NCBI GenBank assembly: GCA_029706075.1
Contig: JAINUG010000005.1
Location: 4,887,001-4,951,000 of the forward strand
Origin: Aldrovandia affinis
Lineage: Eukaryota; Chordata; Actinopteri; Notacanthiformes; Halosauridae
Direction of reading: 5' to 3'
Length of the DNA: 64,000 nt
The notes below the pieces were generated by a model. The model ran no database searches. It was not told the origin of the DNA and saw only the letters and a program-made list of their open reading frames with translations. Shown here piece after piece: positions 12,601 through 22,832 of the stretch (the stretch's first letter is position 1; each line of letters starts with the position of its first letter). The position numbers were made by a program, and so were the translations under genes.

Positions 12601-15600
12601 ACATTAGTGTGGAATTAGGCTATGTCTTTTTTTTACTATGGTAAGAAAATGTTTGGAATGAAGAAATATTTGATGAAGGTAACCTAATCCAAGGACAGTA
12701 TGTGAAATGTCCTAAAATGCACAGCAAGAAGACAGTTGACTATTGCATGCTAAACAGTTTGAGGAACTAGTGAGGAATACACCAACACAAACTTTATATA
12801 GACCTATTTAAAACAAACTGATCCAACCACATTCCTAAACTATCCTGCAGCCAGAAATCTCTTATCAGATTTAAGTAATCAAGATTAGGCTTTCTGAACC
12901 ATGTAATTACCAGTGCACTCAGATTGGGAGGTAGGCATGCCATAGGGCAGTCACATTATATTCGAGTACTGAATGTAATTTCAAATCCGGATTCCAACAC
13001 CAGTTTCAAAGATGAATGGGTAAATTCGATTTTTAAATTATCCTTTTTTTAATAATAAAATGGCGTGGTAACCAAATGGCAATTCAAATGACAAATAATA
13101 GACACTAACAGTCTACCCTATTCTCTGCTATGATGTTATGTTATGATTATGATGTTTCCCTTCATATTTTGCACTTAAAATGCACAAACAAATTCTACCA
13201 TGGGAAATTCTAACAAATTATCTGCTTTGTCAAAGCACACAGGAATCACTTTAAATTATGAAAAAATGAGACCAGTTATAACGTAGTTATACAGAACTTG
13301 TATTTGAACCAGAGCAAATAAGTTTGGTTGCGCGAACTAGCATTTCTCATGATTTGCAAGGAAGGTAAGGTGACATTTCTGGGAAATATTGGAGGTTTTT
13401 TTTAAATAAAGGAGGCTGAACCCTATACCTTTACACCAATGATTACCCTCAACTTTTTTCTGTTTAGATTCCTTGATTATCAATAGCTGAATAATCAATA
13501 CCAATAGTTATCGCTTCCCAATTATATTTTGTGATAGCATTTTTAGACCACAAAATTGTGTAGCATTTTCTGATACCTACAGATTATCTGAACTTGGATA
13601 AAAATACTCTTCATTCTCCTGTCCAAATTCAATGAATATTGATTTCGTAAATGTCCATGAAAAATATCTGTGCAGATCTGGCAGTTTAATACTCCCAAAA
13701 AAGCAACAAAGTTTTCACCAAACTGAAGTTTGAAATTTGCTAGGCTAATCTAGTGTGCTATACAGTTAATGGGGGGATTGAAAGTACAGTCTTCTGAAAT
13801 GATTCAGTTGATTTTTACTCAATTAAACCCCTTATTATCATTTACGTTCTCTAATGTGACGTGAATAAAGAGAGCACTACAAAGTGATACGCAGTTAGGA
13901 GGAAGTTTTGTAATTACTCACCAACAGATTATTCAATTAATTGGCATCCTTTTAAATTAAGTCAAATAAATAAAAACAGACACCAATGGTCGGTTTAATG
14001 ATAAGATTTCAGCCTCCTCTATTCCTAGCTCACCAGCTGCCACTGATACGTATTATGCTTAATCCTGCTGTCCTTTGGTAGTTTGCTCACCCTGTGTTAT
14101 TGTAAAAATCTCACCTGTTTGGGAAGAAAGCTTTTGAAAAAAACCTCAACTTATTTATCACCAAAGTTTTAACATCTGTGACATATGTATAAGGACTTTT
14201 TGTACTGATGTTAGTGGCGTCAGGGTAGTATAATGATTAGGGAACTGGGCGTGTAACTCAAAGGTTGCAGGTTTGATTCCCAGATGGGGCACTGCCGTTG
14301 TTCCTTTGAGCAATTACTCAACCTGAATTGCTTCTGTAAAACCCAGCTGTATAAATTGACTGTATATACCAAATGTAAAAATGTGCGCTCTGGTTAAGAG
14401 CTAAATACCTAAAATGTAAATATAAAAATGTTTGAAAAATGCTTGCTTGATTAGATCGATGCTGTATCTACTCACTCCTTGATTATAAGTGAATCAGGCT
14501 GTGCTAAATAGAAGTAATGACAGATCAAGGACACATTCTTCAAAGTTATATCCAGCTAGCTTTGCATAGTAGCTACCTGACCTAAAATAAAGCAATGAGA
14601 TGAGATTGAATATACGTGCGTGTTGTGTGTGTCCTTATGTAGCACATACAAATCACATGTGCCCTTTGTCTCCTTACGTAACACATAGGTTTGTTATATT
14701 AAAAAACTTCTTAACAATATATTTATTAATATTCAAAATTATGTAAGAAATGGTTGTGTATAGTATTGCAATTACAGCACTAACAATAATTGCAAGTACC
14801 AATTGTAAATAGAAGTATAGAAATAGGGAATAAACATATAGATGTTCTGATATAGATAACAGTTGGTATTTATTGTATGTAATTTTGGAGCACTTATAAC
14901 AGTTGTTTACCAAACATATTAGAAGTGACTTACAGGCAAGAATGTGCCTAATCCCCTGGAGTGTAACTTTTCAACTATGATACCGTAGCCAACATTAACA
15001 TGAAATCTTTTTATCCATTTCTCTTTTCTGCATTTGAAACTGATGTGCTGGTACTGCTGTAATCTAACTTCAATCAATCAATCAATCTTTACTTTTGTAT
15101 AGCGCCATTTACAAACAGGTTGTCACACAGCGCTTCACAATTGGCATTTTCCAGAGGGAATTTTAAAAAACAGAAAACCATTGGAGCCAATGTGGGAAAC
15201 TGGAAAATTATTCCCTGACCCCTTAAAAGGCGGTCGAGATGAACTCCTGGAAAATGGTGGGATACAGAGAAAAACAAGAACAAAACTTCAGTTCTTATTG
15301 CATTAAATAAAATGATATGTAAAGGATGTTAAGTCCCGAGGAATATACCAGCAAGCATGTATACAGGTCCTGCTGGAGTATATCTTTACTTCACTTAGAA
15401 GACGTAGCTATTCCCTGATACTACTCGGCATTTGTCAATTTGATGTGACAGGTAAGGCTGTAAAGCCTTCAGTGATGAGATGAAAAACACATGGCAATGT
15501 TACAGGAAAGAATTTCGGAAACATTGGCTATCATTGTTTTGGAATAGTGTTTGCTCAGTTTTTTATGATGTGATACACATAACTTTGCGAATTATATTGT

Positions 15601-16527
15601 CAAACCTATTTTTAAAACGTATATTTGCCGACTAATTTACCTCACGTTAGCTATGTTTTATACGTGTGCTTAACTTTTTGTATCATTGTCAAATTACATT
15701 TGATGTTATAGTAACATCAGCCAACTAGTTAGCCAATACCCTTTCAAGTTGAACTGTGGATATCAGCCCAGTACATATTTAGCAATGCTTACAAAAACAA
15801 TGTTAAATGTAGCTAGCAAGCCATTTAGCTATAGCAACACATAGCTAGCTATTTTGTCACATTAGCTTGCAATGTGTAATGCAACGTTAGGTAACTTAGC
15901 TGGCTAACTCATTAAAGACTACAGTTTACTACTCCACTCATGCTCTACTGTTAGCTAGATAGACAACACACGCAGTTAGCTTGCTAGCGAACAAATACCC
16001 AGTTATGTGACGTCTAATTGACCGCACAACTTTGAAGTCTGCGTTGTGGGGGGGAAATCACGCTAACCATTACAGCTCACGTTAGTTAGCTAGGTAGCTA
16101 ACGTTAACATTACCCAGATGTTACTCGCTAGCTAATAATGCTGGCTAGCTAAACTGATCCGTCCCTGCCTCGCCCACACACTATTCGTAGCTAGCCAGCT
16201 AGCTTAGCAAGTAATAAGACTGCTCGAACCTGTATACTCAATACTACAACTACATTGCTTGTAAAATGTTGTTTTACGCAATATAGCTAGCTAGCACTAT
16301 AGCCGAGTCCACAGCTAGCTCGCTAGCTAACTTCCTGGAAAACATCCCGCAGTCCATCTGAGTGTAAGCTGGGGGCTGGCATGGACGTTGCTAACTAGCT
16401 AGTAGCCGCAATGGTGAGGACAGCACCACTTCACTGCGGTAGAAAGTAATGTTACAGTAAGGAGAAAAACATGTCTTACCATCGTACAAATCGAGGCGAT
16501 CTTTCGGACTGTCATCAGTATTTCCAT
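3643..16527 (-). CDS. usp12: USP12 ubiquitin carboxyl-terminal hydrolase (9 coding exons)
   Basis: Cysteine protease that removes ubiquitin; in mammals USP12 works with the WD-repeat cofactors WDR48 and WDR20. Coding exons in reading order: 16527-16480, 10160-10080, 7403-7190, 6774-6482, 6366-6290, 6190-6107, 5581-5384, 5199-5121, 3744-3643. They total 1176 nt, 391 residues plus TGA, and every junction is GT/AG and in phase. The N-terminus [16 protein letters not shown] and the C-terminal SRD are USP12-like rather than USP46-like. Cys box at residues 44-52 with nucleophile C48, His box GHY with H338, and D354 give the triad. Zinc-finger cysteine pairs are C207/C210 and C254/C257. The protein is about 21 residues longer than human USP12 (370), largely because of a Gly20 run at 158-177. 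A few positions (RMRV, HYIT, KSHG) look USP46-like. Confidence 0.96.
4130..4485 (-). repeat. GC-rich tRNA-derived SINE in usp12 intron 8
   Basis: Read on the minus strand it starts near 4485 with a tRNA-like head (GGCCTCGGATAGCATAGCAG), continues through a GC-rich body containing GACCGGCCCTGG and CTGTCCGCCCCAGGGG, and ends in an AT-rich tail (AAATTGGGAGAAAGATGGG). The element at 53585-53900 has the same body blocks and tail in the opposite orientation, so the two are copies of one family. It lies within a usp12 intron and has no coding role. Confidence 0.75.
6482..6774 (-). CDS. usp12: usp12 exon 4 with polyglycine insertion
   Basis: Encodes residues 115-212 of USP12, from the [14 protein letters not shown] block to the first zinc-finger CxxC. 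Between the [17 protein letters not shown] segment and the conserved [11 protein letters not shown] block lies a run of 20 glycines (6590-6649 on the plus strand), written in GGA, GGT, GGC and GGG codons, then an acidic [10 protein letters not shown] stretch. In human USP12 this loop is Asn/Gly/Pro-rich and has no such run. Seven consecutive GGA codons look like triplet-repeat expansion; the mixed remainder suggests an older repeat. The loop sits on the surface between conserved fingers, so the frame and catalytic parts are kept. Confidence 0.93.
7543..8420 (-). mobile_element. Decayed Tc1/mariner-type element, family A, copy 1 (minus orientation)
   Basis: Lies in usp12 intron 2. One end contains the AAATAAAGGAAACACCAACAT-type terminus shared with the right end of the 22833-24323 element, here in reverse orientation. 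The minus strand carries transposase relics: a HENDV...PWPSQ block (7664-7972) matching the C-terminal DDE region, and further upstream a piece with the same reading as the other copy's N-terminal segment. Frameshifts and stops break it. The distal end near 8420 is eroded and approximate. Confidence 0.75.
8632..9767. mobile_element. Non-autonomous hAT-like element with 5-bp duplication
   Basis: Termini CAGGGGCCCAGATTAG and its complement CTAATCTGGGCCCCTG form an inverted pair. They are flanked on both sides by CATTG (8627-8631 and 9768-9772), which fits a 5-bp target duplication as in some fish hAT elements. Inside is a short plus-strand frame starting [18 protein letters not shown] at 8799, which could be the remnant N-terminus of a transposase, and an imperfect palindrome centred near 9072. 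Superfamily is inferred from terminus style only. Confidence 0.65.
10161..14213. other. usp12 intron 1, 5' two-thirds: nothing recognised
   Basis: AT-rich intronic sequence. Open frames here are short and unsupported. I see no exon-like piece, named repeat or RNA gene. Confidence 0.5.
14214..14425 (+). repeat. tRNA-derived SINE
   Basis: A tRNA-like head with an A box (GTAGTATAATGATTAGGGAACTG) and B box (GGTTGCAGGTTTGATTCCC) is followed by the GGCACTGCCGTTG...GAGCAA body common in fish SINEs and a decayed L2-like tail ending in AAATGTAAAT. It lacks a canonical folded tRNA and is not a tRNA gene. Confidence 0.75.
15069..15290 (+). repeat. Dispersed repeat with ATCA-repeat start
   Basis: Begins with tandem ATCA units, then CTTTACTTTTGTATAGCGCC, a phrase found in many dispersed fish repeats, and runs to about 15290. 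Family not named. Situated in usp12 intron 1. Confidence 0.5.
15630..16410. repeat. TAGC/GCTAGC-rich palindromic tract near the usp12 first exon
   Basis: Many overlapping short palindromes built from AGCTAGCT, GCTAGC and AACGTTA recur through this stretch, ending about 70 bases downstream (in transcript sense) of the first usp12 coding exon. No regular unit length is present, so it is not a simple tandem satellite. Confidence 0.55.
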
Positions 16528-16720
16528 CCGTCTGCCGCCATATTGGACCGAACCCCAACTTAAAGCACTGACAGCCGCCGCGGCTAGAGTTCCGGGGAAA
16601 CCTTTTGCCCGTCCAACCCTAAAGAAAACGAGGGAGTGTCGCTGAGGTAGGCGTCCGACGCAACCTGCGGTATTTTTAATAGGCCCTTCCCCTGAGAGCG
16701 GCCATTTTTTTTGTCAAAAC
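16528..16720 (-). promoter_or_regulatory. Probable usp12 5' UTR and promoter
   Basis: Immediately upstream of the usp12 ATG the sequence becomes GC- and CpG-richer (for example the CAGCCGCCGCGGC segment near 16570) than the AT-rich flanks. This is consistent with a housekeeping-type promoter without an obvious TATA box. The transcription start is not determinable here. Confidence 0.45.
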
Positions 16721-18373
16721 GAGGCTACAGGAAGAAACGCATACGCATGCACAAATGCCATGTATTATGCTATTTGGGAGGACGATAAAGTGGAAGAGCA
16801 GATCCTGATGTGTTTCAGACTCAGTTAAGCTTTGTAGTGAAGACTTGTACTAACGTAACAAAGCTTATTTTAGCATTTTCTGGAACGCAAAGTGTCTATT
16901 CTATGGAAGCGTGCAGTTTAGCACCGTTCTCTGATACGTAACTGCGTTTACGTGTATGTACTGCCTGTTGTTGAGCCTCACCAAACTACAGACAGCTATG
17001 TGTGCCCGTTGAGGTTCCGTATAACGGTGCATTAACGAATTAGGTAGTCAATGTGGTTGAAAACCTAATTTGATCCTGGTTAGTCTCTTTTAATTTCATT
17101 TTTTGTGTTTTTATTCCAAGTATATCCCTTCTGACAGAACAATCTGATTCTGTTACTTTTTGCCACACATGGCTATTTGTAATGCTCTCAATTGCCTTAG
17201 GTCCCAGTGTTAACTCATTTGTCAAGCCCATGACTCAGTACCATTGAAGTAATCTGGACTCCACTCAACTGATTTCATCAGTCATCTATGTTTGTGGGTT
17301 TAGGACTGGAAAAAAATCTTTAATCTGGGATTCTGTGACGTGCTTTACCTTTTTCAGGCAATGTTTTATTTTTCAGATCAAGTGGCTGAAGTGAAAGGTG
17401 CCAACAAATCACAAATTAAAGTTTTGGTCACCTGGGCTGCTATGTGAGTTATTGTGTATTTAAAACAAGTCGCCATGCCTGAGAATGTTGAAAGGTGTGC
17501 CTGGTCCAGGTGAAATACACTGAACACTGTGGTCAGTGTTATTCTGTCTTTGCAGCATGCAACACACAGTGGAAAAACCCACTACTTTTTACATGTATCA
17601 ACACTAAGCACAACAGGTCAAGGATCTGAGATAAGTTTAGACTTGTTCAATAGGGCTCTCCTGTGGGCTTAATAAGTCACAGTTTCTAGATTTTCAACAT
17701 GATAGACATGCTCAGCCAAGCAAAAATTGTAAAAAAAACTTTTAAATAAAGTTTAAAACCAGAGCTCGATCATATGAAATGCAACACAATTATCATTCAT
17801 TCTTTTAATATTTGCATGAATACTTTTGATCATTCAAGGTAATAAATCACATTCACCACAGCCACAGAAATTTTCAGCACATGTCAATAGCTTGAAAGCG
17901 GTTACTCATTCTTCTCACGTTTGACATGTTCTTCAGCCCTGGACTGTAGACTGTAGGCTAATGTAATAACATCTGTTCATAGCTGTAGGGTACTGGTTAT
18001 GCCCAGTCATGTCCAATATGGTAGCAATATATAGTCTCTAGATGCATGGAATAAGCATCACTGTTTAAATGCGGCCACAAAGTGTTTTAATAGAACAACG
18101 TTTCGACCACAGGTTAATCTTTTTCAGGTTCACAATGCATTGTATATGCATTTACTCATTTAATGTCAAAGTCATCAGCTTGAAAGCCTTTTGGCTATCT
18201 GCAATCTGTAGTCTTTTATGTATTTACTCTCAGTTTAGTTGCATATATTTCATGTTTGTAATGTAGATGAACTGGTTTAAAATGAAGTTTAATATCAAAC
18301 TAATTTCACATGAATTACAAAATTCATCACATAATAAAAAGCCACATATATTGCAACAAAAAAGTTACTCACA
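16721..18373. other. Intergenic, nothing recognised
   Basis: Between usp12 and the transposon cluster. Short open frames here have no recognisable content. No repeat family identified. Confidence 0.5.
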
Positions 18374-19500
18374 TACAGTGCCTTCCAGGATTATTGGCAC
18401 CCTTGGGAAAGATGAGCAAAAAATGTCTTTGTTGTCCATTAGCTTGATATTACACTCAAAATATAAAAGAAATCAAACCTTTAATTGAAGTAAAATTATT
18501 AAAAGAAAAGAAATCCTTAAAAAAAAAAAATCTCAAAAACATGTTTCACAATTATTGGAACCCCTAGAAATTCTTATGAACAAAATCTAAATGAAGTGTA
18601 TTCCCAATATTTTTAAATTTGTTTTAAGTTCAACTGTGATGAACCTGCCAGGAAGAGGACGCAAGTGGTTTGAGAAGTAAGAATTTCTCCAAGGATCACA
18701 GTTGGAGAATTGCAGAAGTTGGTTGCATGTTGGCGTCACCAAGTCTCCAAAACTACAATTAGACGCCACCTCCATGCTAACAAGCTATTTAGAAGGCTTG
18801 CCAAAAGAAAGCCTCTGCTGTCATCAAACTCAAGCGTCTGCAGTTTGCTAAAGGTCACTGGAACTTTGAATGGAACCAGGTTCTATAGTCAGATGAGACA
18901 AAAATAGAGCTTTAGGGCTAGCCCCGGCACAAATTAAGCATTGGTTGTGGGGCTGTTTTACTTCCAAAGGCCCTGGGAACCTTGTTAGGATACGTGCCAT
19001 CAAGTACCAGGAGATCAAACTCTGGCTGCCTCTGTCAGGAGGCTGGGTCATGGTTGGATCTTCGAGCAGGACCCAAAGCTGGGTCATGGTTGGATCTTCG
19101 AGCAGGACAGTGATCCAAAGCATACCTCCAAATCGACACAAAAATGGTTCACTGACCACAGAATCATGCTTTTGTAATGGCCATCCCAGTCCCCTGACCT
19201 AAACCCCATTAAAAATGTGTAGGGTGAGCTGAAGAGGAGAGTCCACAAGCGAGGACTAAGGACTCTGAAGGATCTGGAGAGATTCTGTATGGAGGAATGG
19301 TCTCAGATCCCTTGCTATGTGTTCTCCCACCTCATCAAGTATTATAGGAGAAGACTCAGTACTGTAATTGTGACACGTTTTTTGAGATTTTTTTCTTTGA
19401 ATAATTTTACTTAAATTAAAGGTTGGATTTCTCTCATATTTTGAGTGTAACATCAAGCTAATGAGCAACAAGGGTGCCAATAATTCTGGAGGGCATTGTA
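18374..19500 (+). mobile_element. Tc1-like transposon, family B, with broken transposase
   Basis: Bounded by TA dinucleotides at both ends, with inverted termini starting ACAGTGCCTTCCAGGATTAT on the left and closing with its imperfect complement on the right. The similarity of the two ends extends well over 100 bases. Between them lies a plus-strand transposase relic: a TIRRHLHANKLFRRLAKRKP helix-turn-helix part near 18735, SDETKIEL near 18890, a QDSDPKHTS segment near 19105, and WPSQSPDLNP near 19180. In-frame stops and a 36-base internal duplication near 19040-19110 destroy the frame. It cannot encode active transposase. Confidence 0.9.
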
Positions 19501-19729
19501 TACTCAAGTATATACTCTCTATACATCTGTAAAACACAATTTCTAAAATCAGTCTACATACCAAATAATTCATATCAAAATTATGCAAAGTTACAACTAG
19601 ACTTTCAAACTTAGCAAGCACTGTTCCAAAGTTCCTACTCATATTTTCCTACATTTGTTCAAGTAACTTGGTCCTGTGTTTCTTCATCTTGCCATCTTAA
19701 GAGAGTGATATCTTCATATGTGTCAATCC

Positions 19730-20075
19730 AGGTTCTGCATTTGGGTTCTGGCAATCAGGACCGCCTTGTTGGGCAGCCTTGAAGGGAGGTATAGCATTGT
19801 CCGGTGACCCTGGTGCATGGGTCACTGTCTGACTGCCACGGCCTGAGGTAGCAGCCGTGGCACAGTGGGTGTGTAGCTCTCTGGTGCCTGCAGAAGGTGG
19901 TGCCTATTCCTCACATAGGTTGAGCCTTGAGCCTGGATGTGGTGCATGTTAGGTTGTGGGGCCATTCCAAGTACAGTCACCATTCTGTCGCAACCACTAG
20001 CTGTTTGCATCCTCACTGTTTGGCCTTGGTGATGGGGTGTCCGTGTCTTTGCTGACTTGTCATAGGGCACTTTCC
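19730..20075 (-). mobile_element. Ty3/gypsy pol 3' end (fragment)
   Basis: Minus-strand frame of about 82 residues (20070-19822) resembling the region after the integrase of fish gypsy elements: GQTVRMQTASG, a VLGMAPQPN segment, and YVRNRHHLL. No upstream pol is attached; the neighbouring sequence is a LINE fragment. Related gypsy pieces lie at 21864-22500 on the same strand, suggesting one element split by later insertions and deletions. Confidence 0.75.
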
Positions 20076-20093
20076 TTCCTTGTTTCGAGTTGG

Positions 20094-20450
20094 TTAAGGC
20101 CGCTTAGCCTTCAGTCTCCACCTTTGGCAGATACATGGATACATTTGGCCCTGCAGGACTCCGGTAGAGAGGGTGTGGGGAGAGGAGAGGGATCCTCTCC
20201 AGGCCACCTGGTAGGACCAGTCAGCTAGGTAGGACTTGAACCATGTTAGTGCAGATCCAGAGATTCCCATCTTGATGAGAGATGATAGCAGGATCTGGTG
20301 GTCCACGGTGTCAAATGCAGCTGACAGGTCGAGGAGGAGGAGGATGGAGCTAAGGGATTGGGACTTAGCTGTTTGAAGAGCCTCAGTGACCGCAAGGAGA
20401 GCAGTCTCTGTGGAGTGAGTAGAGTTTACAAGGATTAGAAGCAGATTTAC
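20094..20450 (-). mobile_element. L2-type LINE reverse transcriptase fragment
   Basis: The minus-strand frame contains the reverse-transcriptase blocks DHQILLSSLIKMGISG, LTWFKSYLADWSYQV and LSTGVLQGQ (normally GVPQGS), characteristic of L2/CR1-clade non-LTR elements in fish. 5' truncated, 3' missing, key motif mutated; inactive. Confidence 0.75.
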
Positions 20451-20689
20451 AAAGATTAGAAGCAGAGAGAGACCCCATGCACTGCAAAGTGATGTTTGAG
20501 CTTTGTGATTACTGTGACACTGGTCAGGTTGGGGAGGTAATACAACTCAATCCAGCTAGAGTATGAATCCACTAACACCAGATGCCTCACAAAGTTGAAT
20601 TTACCACAGGTGGACTAGAATCAAGTTGTAGAAACATCTCAAGCAGTATCAGTGGAAACAAAATGCACCTCAGCTCACTTTTGGGTGTC

Positions 20690-20920
20690 ATATCAAAAGG
20701 GTGTGCACACTTGTGTACATATGATATTTTACATTTAGATTTTTAATAAATTAGCACAAATGTCTAAAAACCTGTTTTCACTTTGTCATTATGGGCTATT
20801 TTGTGTAGAATTTTGAGACCAAAAATGAACTTAATCTATTGTAGAATAAGTCTGTAACGCAATGAAACGTGGAGAGGGTGAAAGGGGTGTGCAGACTTTC
20901 CGGCTTGACTGTATATATAT
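20690..20920 (+). mobile_element. Solo right end of a Tc1-like element
   Basis: Sequence around TTTGTCATTATGGGCTATTTTGTG and GTAGAATAAGTCTGTAACG, running to a close at ACTTTCCGGCTTGACTGTA, looks like the terminal inverted repeat region of a common fish Tc1 family. No matching left end is seen. The hAT element starts just after it. Confidence 0.55.
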
Positions 20921-20937
20921 ATATATATCCTCTAGGA

Positions 20938-21273
20938 CAGGGGTCGGCAACCTTTAACACTCAAAGAGCCATTTGGACCCGGTTTCCACGGAAAATAAAA
21001 CACTGGGAGCCGCCAGTGGCGTAGCGAGCCACGTAAACGGCGCCCCATTTTCTGTGGACGGGGGGGGGTGGTACACGCGAAAAAAAGCTGAGACCAGTTC
21101 ATGTATTTCGCGGACCGGGGGCGGGTGTGCAACGCGAAAAAATTCTTGCGCCCCTCGGATTTTCGATTCAATTGGATAATTATTATTTATTTATTTTCCC
21201 AAGTCACGCGGAGCCGCAGCATAAGGATGAAAGAGCCGCATGCGGCTCCGGAGCCGCAGGTTGCCGACCCCTG
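20938..21273. mobile_element. hAT non-autonomous element (336 bp) with perfect 8-bp target duplication
   Basis: Termini CAGGGGTCGGCAACCT and AGGTTGCCGACCCCTG are inverted. The identical octamer CTCTAGGA flanks both sides (20930-20937 and 21274-21281), as expected for hAT insertion. Subterminal AAAGAGCC / GCGGCTCC blocks also pair. The interior holds no transposase. It inserted after the surrounding gypsy/LINE debris was in place. The intact duplication suggests a fairly recent insertion. Confidence 0.88.
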
Positions 21274-21281
21274 CTCTAGGA

Positions 21282-21860
21282 GGAGAGAACCTCGACAGAC
21301 ATGATGTCATACTCCTTGATTCACTCAGCCTGGTCAGTAGAAGGCAGGTGTGCATGAGAGAGAGTGTCTGTACATGGAGATCTTTACCTTGTGTGGCAGA
21401 TGGCCAAGAGGGGTGGGGGGAGTAGTAATAGAAGGGAAGTACCTGACGGCATGCTGGCTCCACCCCCAAGATTTATATGGACTTCCTGAGGCAACGAGAC
21501 ACACCTGTAAATCCAGGGTTAAAAGAGGAGTCGGGGACTCATGTGGAGTGGAGAGTGGAATTTGAGAATTACTGTCATTGGATTTATCGTTGTGACCTAG
21601 ACTGCCTGACTAATCTCTTGTGTACCAAACCGTTTTGTGTGAGAACCTGGATTTGCATTAGGCCTTGGCAAACGTACAAAGATTACAAGAAACGGATTGT
21701 AAACTTGAATTATTTGCTCGAGTTTTCTCTTTTTTCCCCTCTCCATTTATTGTGAGTTTCCCTAATAAATTCCAGTTTGTTCCATTTGAGCTTGTTGTGT
21801 TTGTTTCATTATTTAACTTGGTTGCATGGAAACCTTACACTCCTGATCCTGCTACACTTG
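21282..21860 (+). repeat. LTR-like or other repeat-derived sequence, unresolved
   Basis: Lies between the hAT element and the gypsy RNase H fragment. It contains a possible polyadenylation-type AATAAA near 21763 and a poly-pyrimidine stretch, with short overlapping open frames on both strands that look non-coding. It could be a decayed LTR. I cannot define its ends. Confidence 0.3.
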
Positions 21861-21863
21861 TTT

Positions 21864-22500
21864 TTACATGACGTCCAGGTTGTAGTGCTGCAGCTTGACC
21901 ATCATCTTCTGAAGGCGTGCTGATGCTGTGTGTATTGGCTTCCACGGGATGGTGATGAGTGGCTGGTGATCGGTCTCAACAGTCACAGGGCAGTAGTAGA
22001 TGTAGTCATGGAACTTTTGACTCTCTTCAGAAGACCAGGGCAAGGAGCTCCTTCTCAATTTGAGCATACCGTGTCTCTGTGTCAGTGAGTGCCTTGGAGG
22101 CAAGAGCGACAGGTTTGACATTCTGCAGGCACACCGCACCGAGACCATGTTGAGAGGCATCTGCAAACAACAACTGGCTGATGCACTTTGAAGTACTGTC
22201 GTTTAATGTAGAGACATATGACTGAATTGTCTCATCTGGCTTTTAGTTCATTGTATTAAATGCATGTCTGTCCATTATCACATTTTTTGCAGGTATATTT
22301 CCTGAAATGTCTTTATGAGTACCATGGGATCATCTTTGTCTTCTCCCTCTCCAAAAATGAAAGTGTCATATTTATCCAGCACCTCTGGGCCGGCTAGATT
22401 AAGCAATGTGTAGGCCTGCACTTTTTTCGATTGATCAGATAGCCCAGCGAAGCAGTACATGTGCCATTCCTTCCTGAATTTCAACCAGCTGTCTGCAATA
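21864..22500 (-). mobile_element. Ty3/gypsy RNase H and gag fragments
   Basis: Minus-strand 22166-21864 reads an RNase H-like piece with ETDHQPL preceded by WSSEESQKFHDYIY. Minus-strand 22484-22278 reads a gag-like piece (KFRKEWHMYCF, QAYTLLNLAGPE). In an intact gypsy element gag and RNase H are separated by protease and reverse transcriptase, so more than 2 kb is missing between them. Both frames are short and the element is dead. Confidence 0.75.
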
Positions 22501-22832
22501 TTTTAATCAAAGACAAAGGGTTTGATGCATTGTAGTCATATTCTTCTAGCTTCTGATACCATGTAGATGTTGTCATGTTGTAAAGAGAGGTAGTTTATTG
22601 ACACTCTAGCTAACTAGCATAGAGCAGCTCCATACATTTGTTGATGGTAGTACCTAGCAACCAGACTCCCCCAGCACTATGTAACCTTAGTAACTAGGCA
22701 ACAACACAACACATTCTACACATAGTGAAGCTATTAGTAATAATAATAGCACATCAAGTAACTCCATACATGAATCAAATTATTACTGTCAATACATGTA
22801 GTGCTACCAGGAAACAATACTAAGAATAAAAA

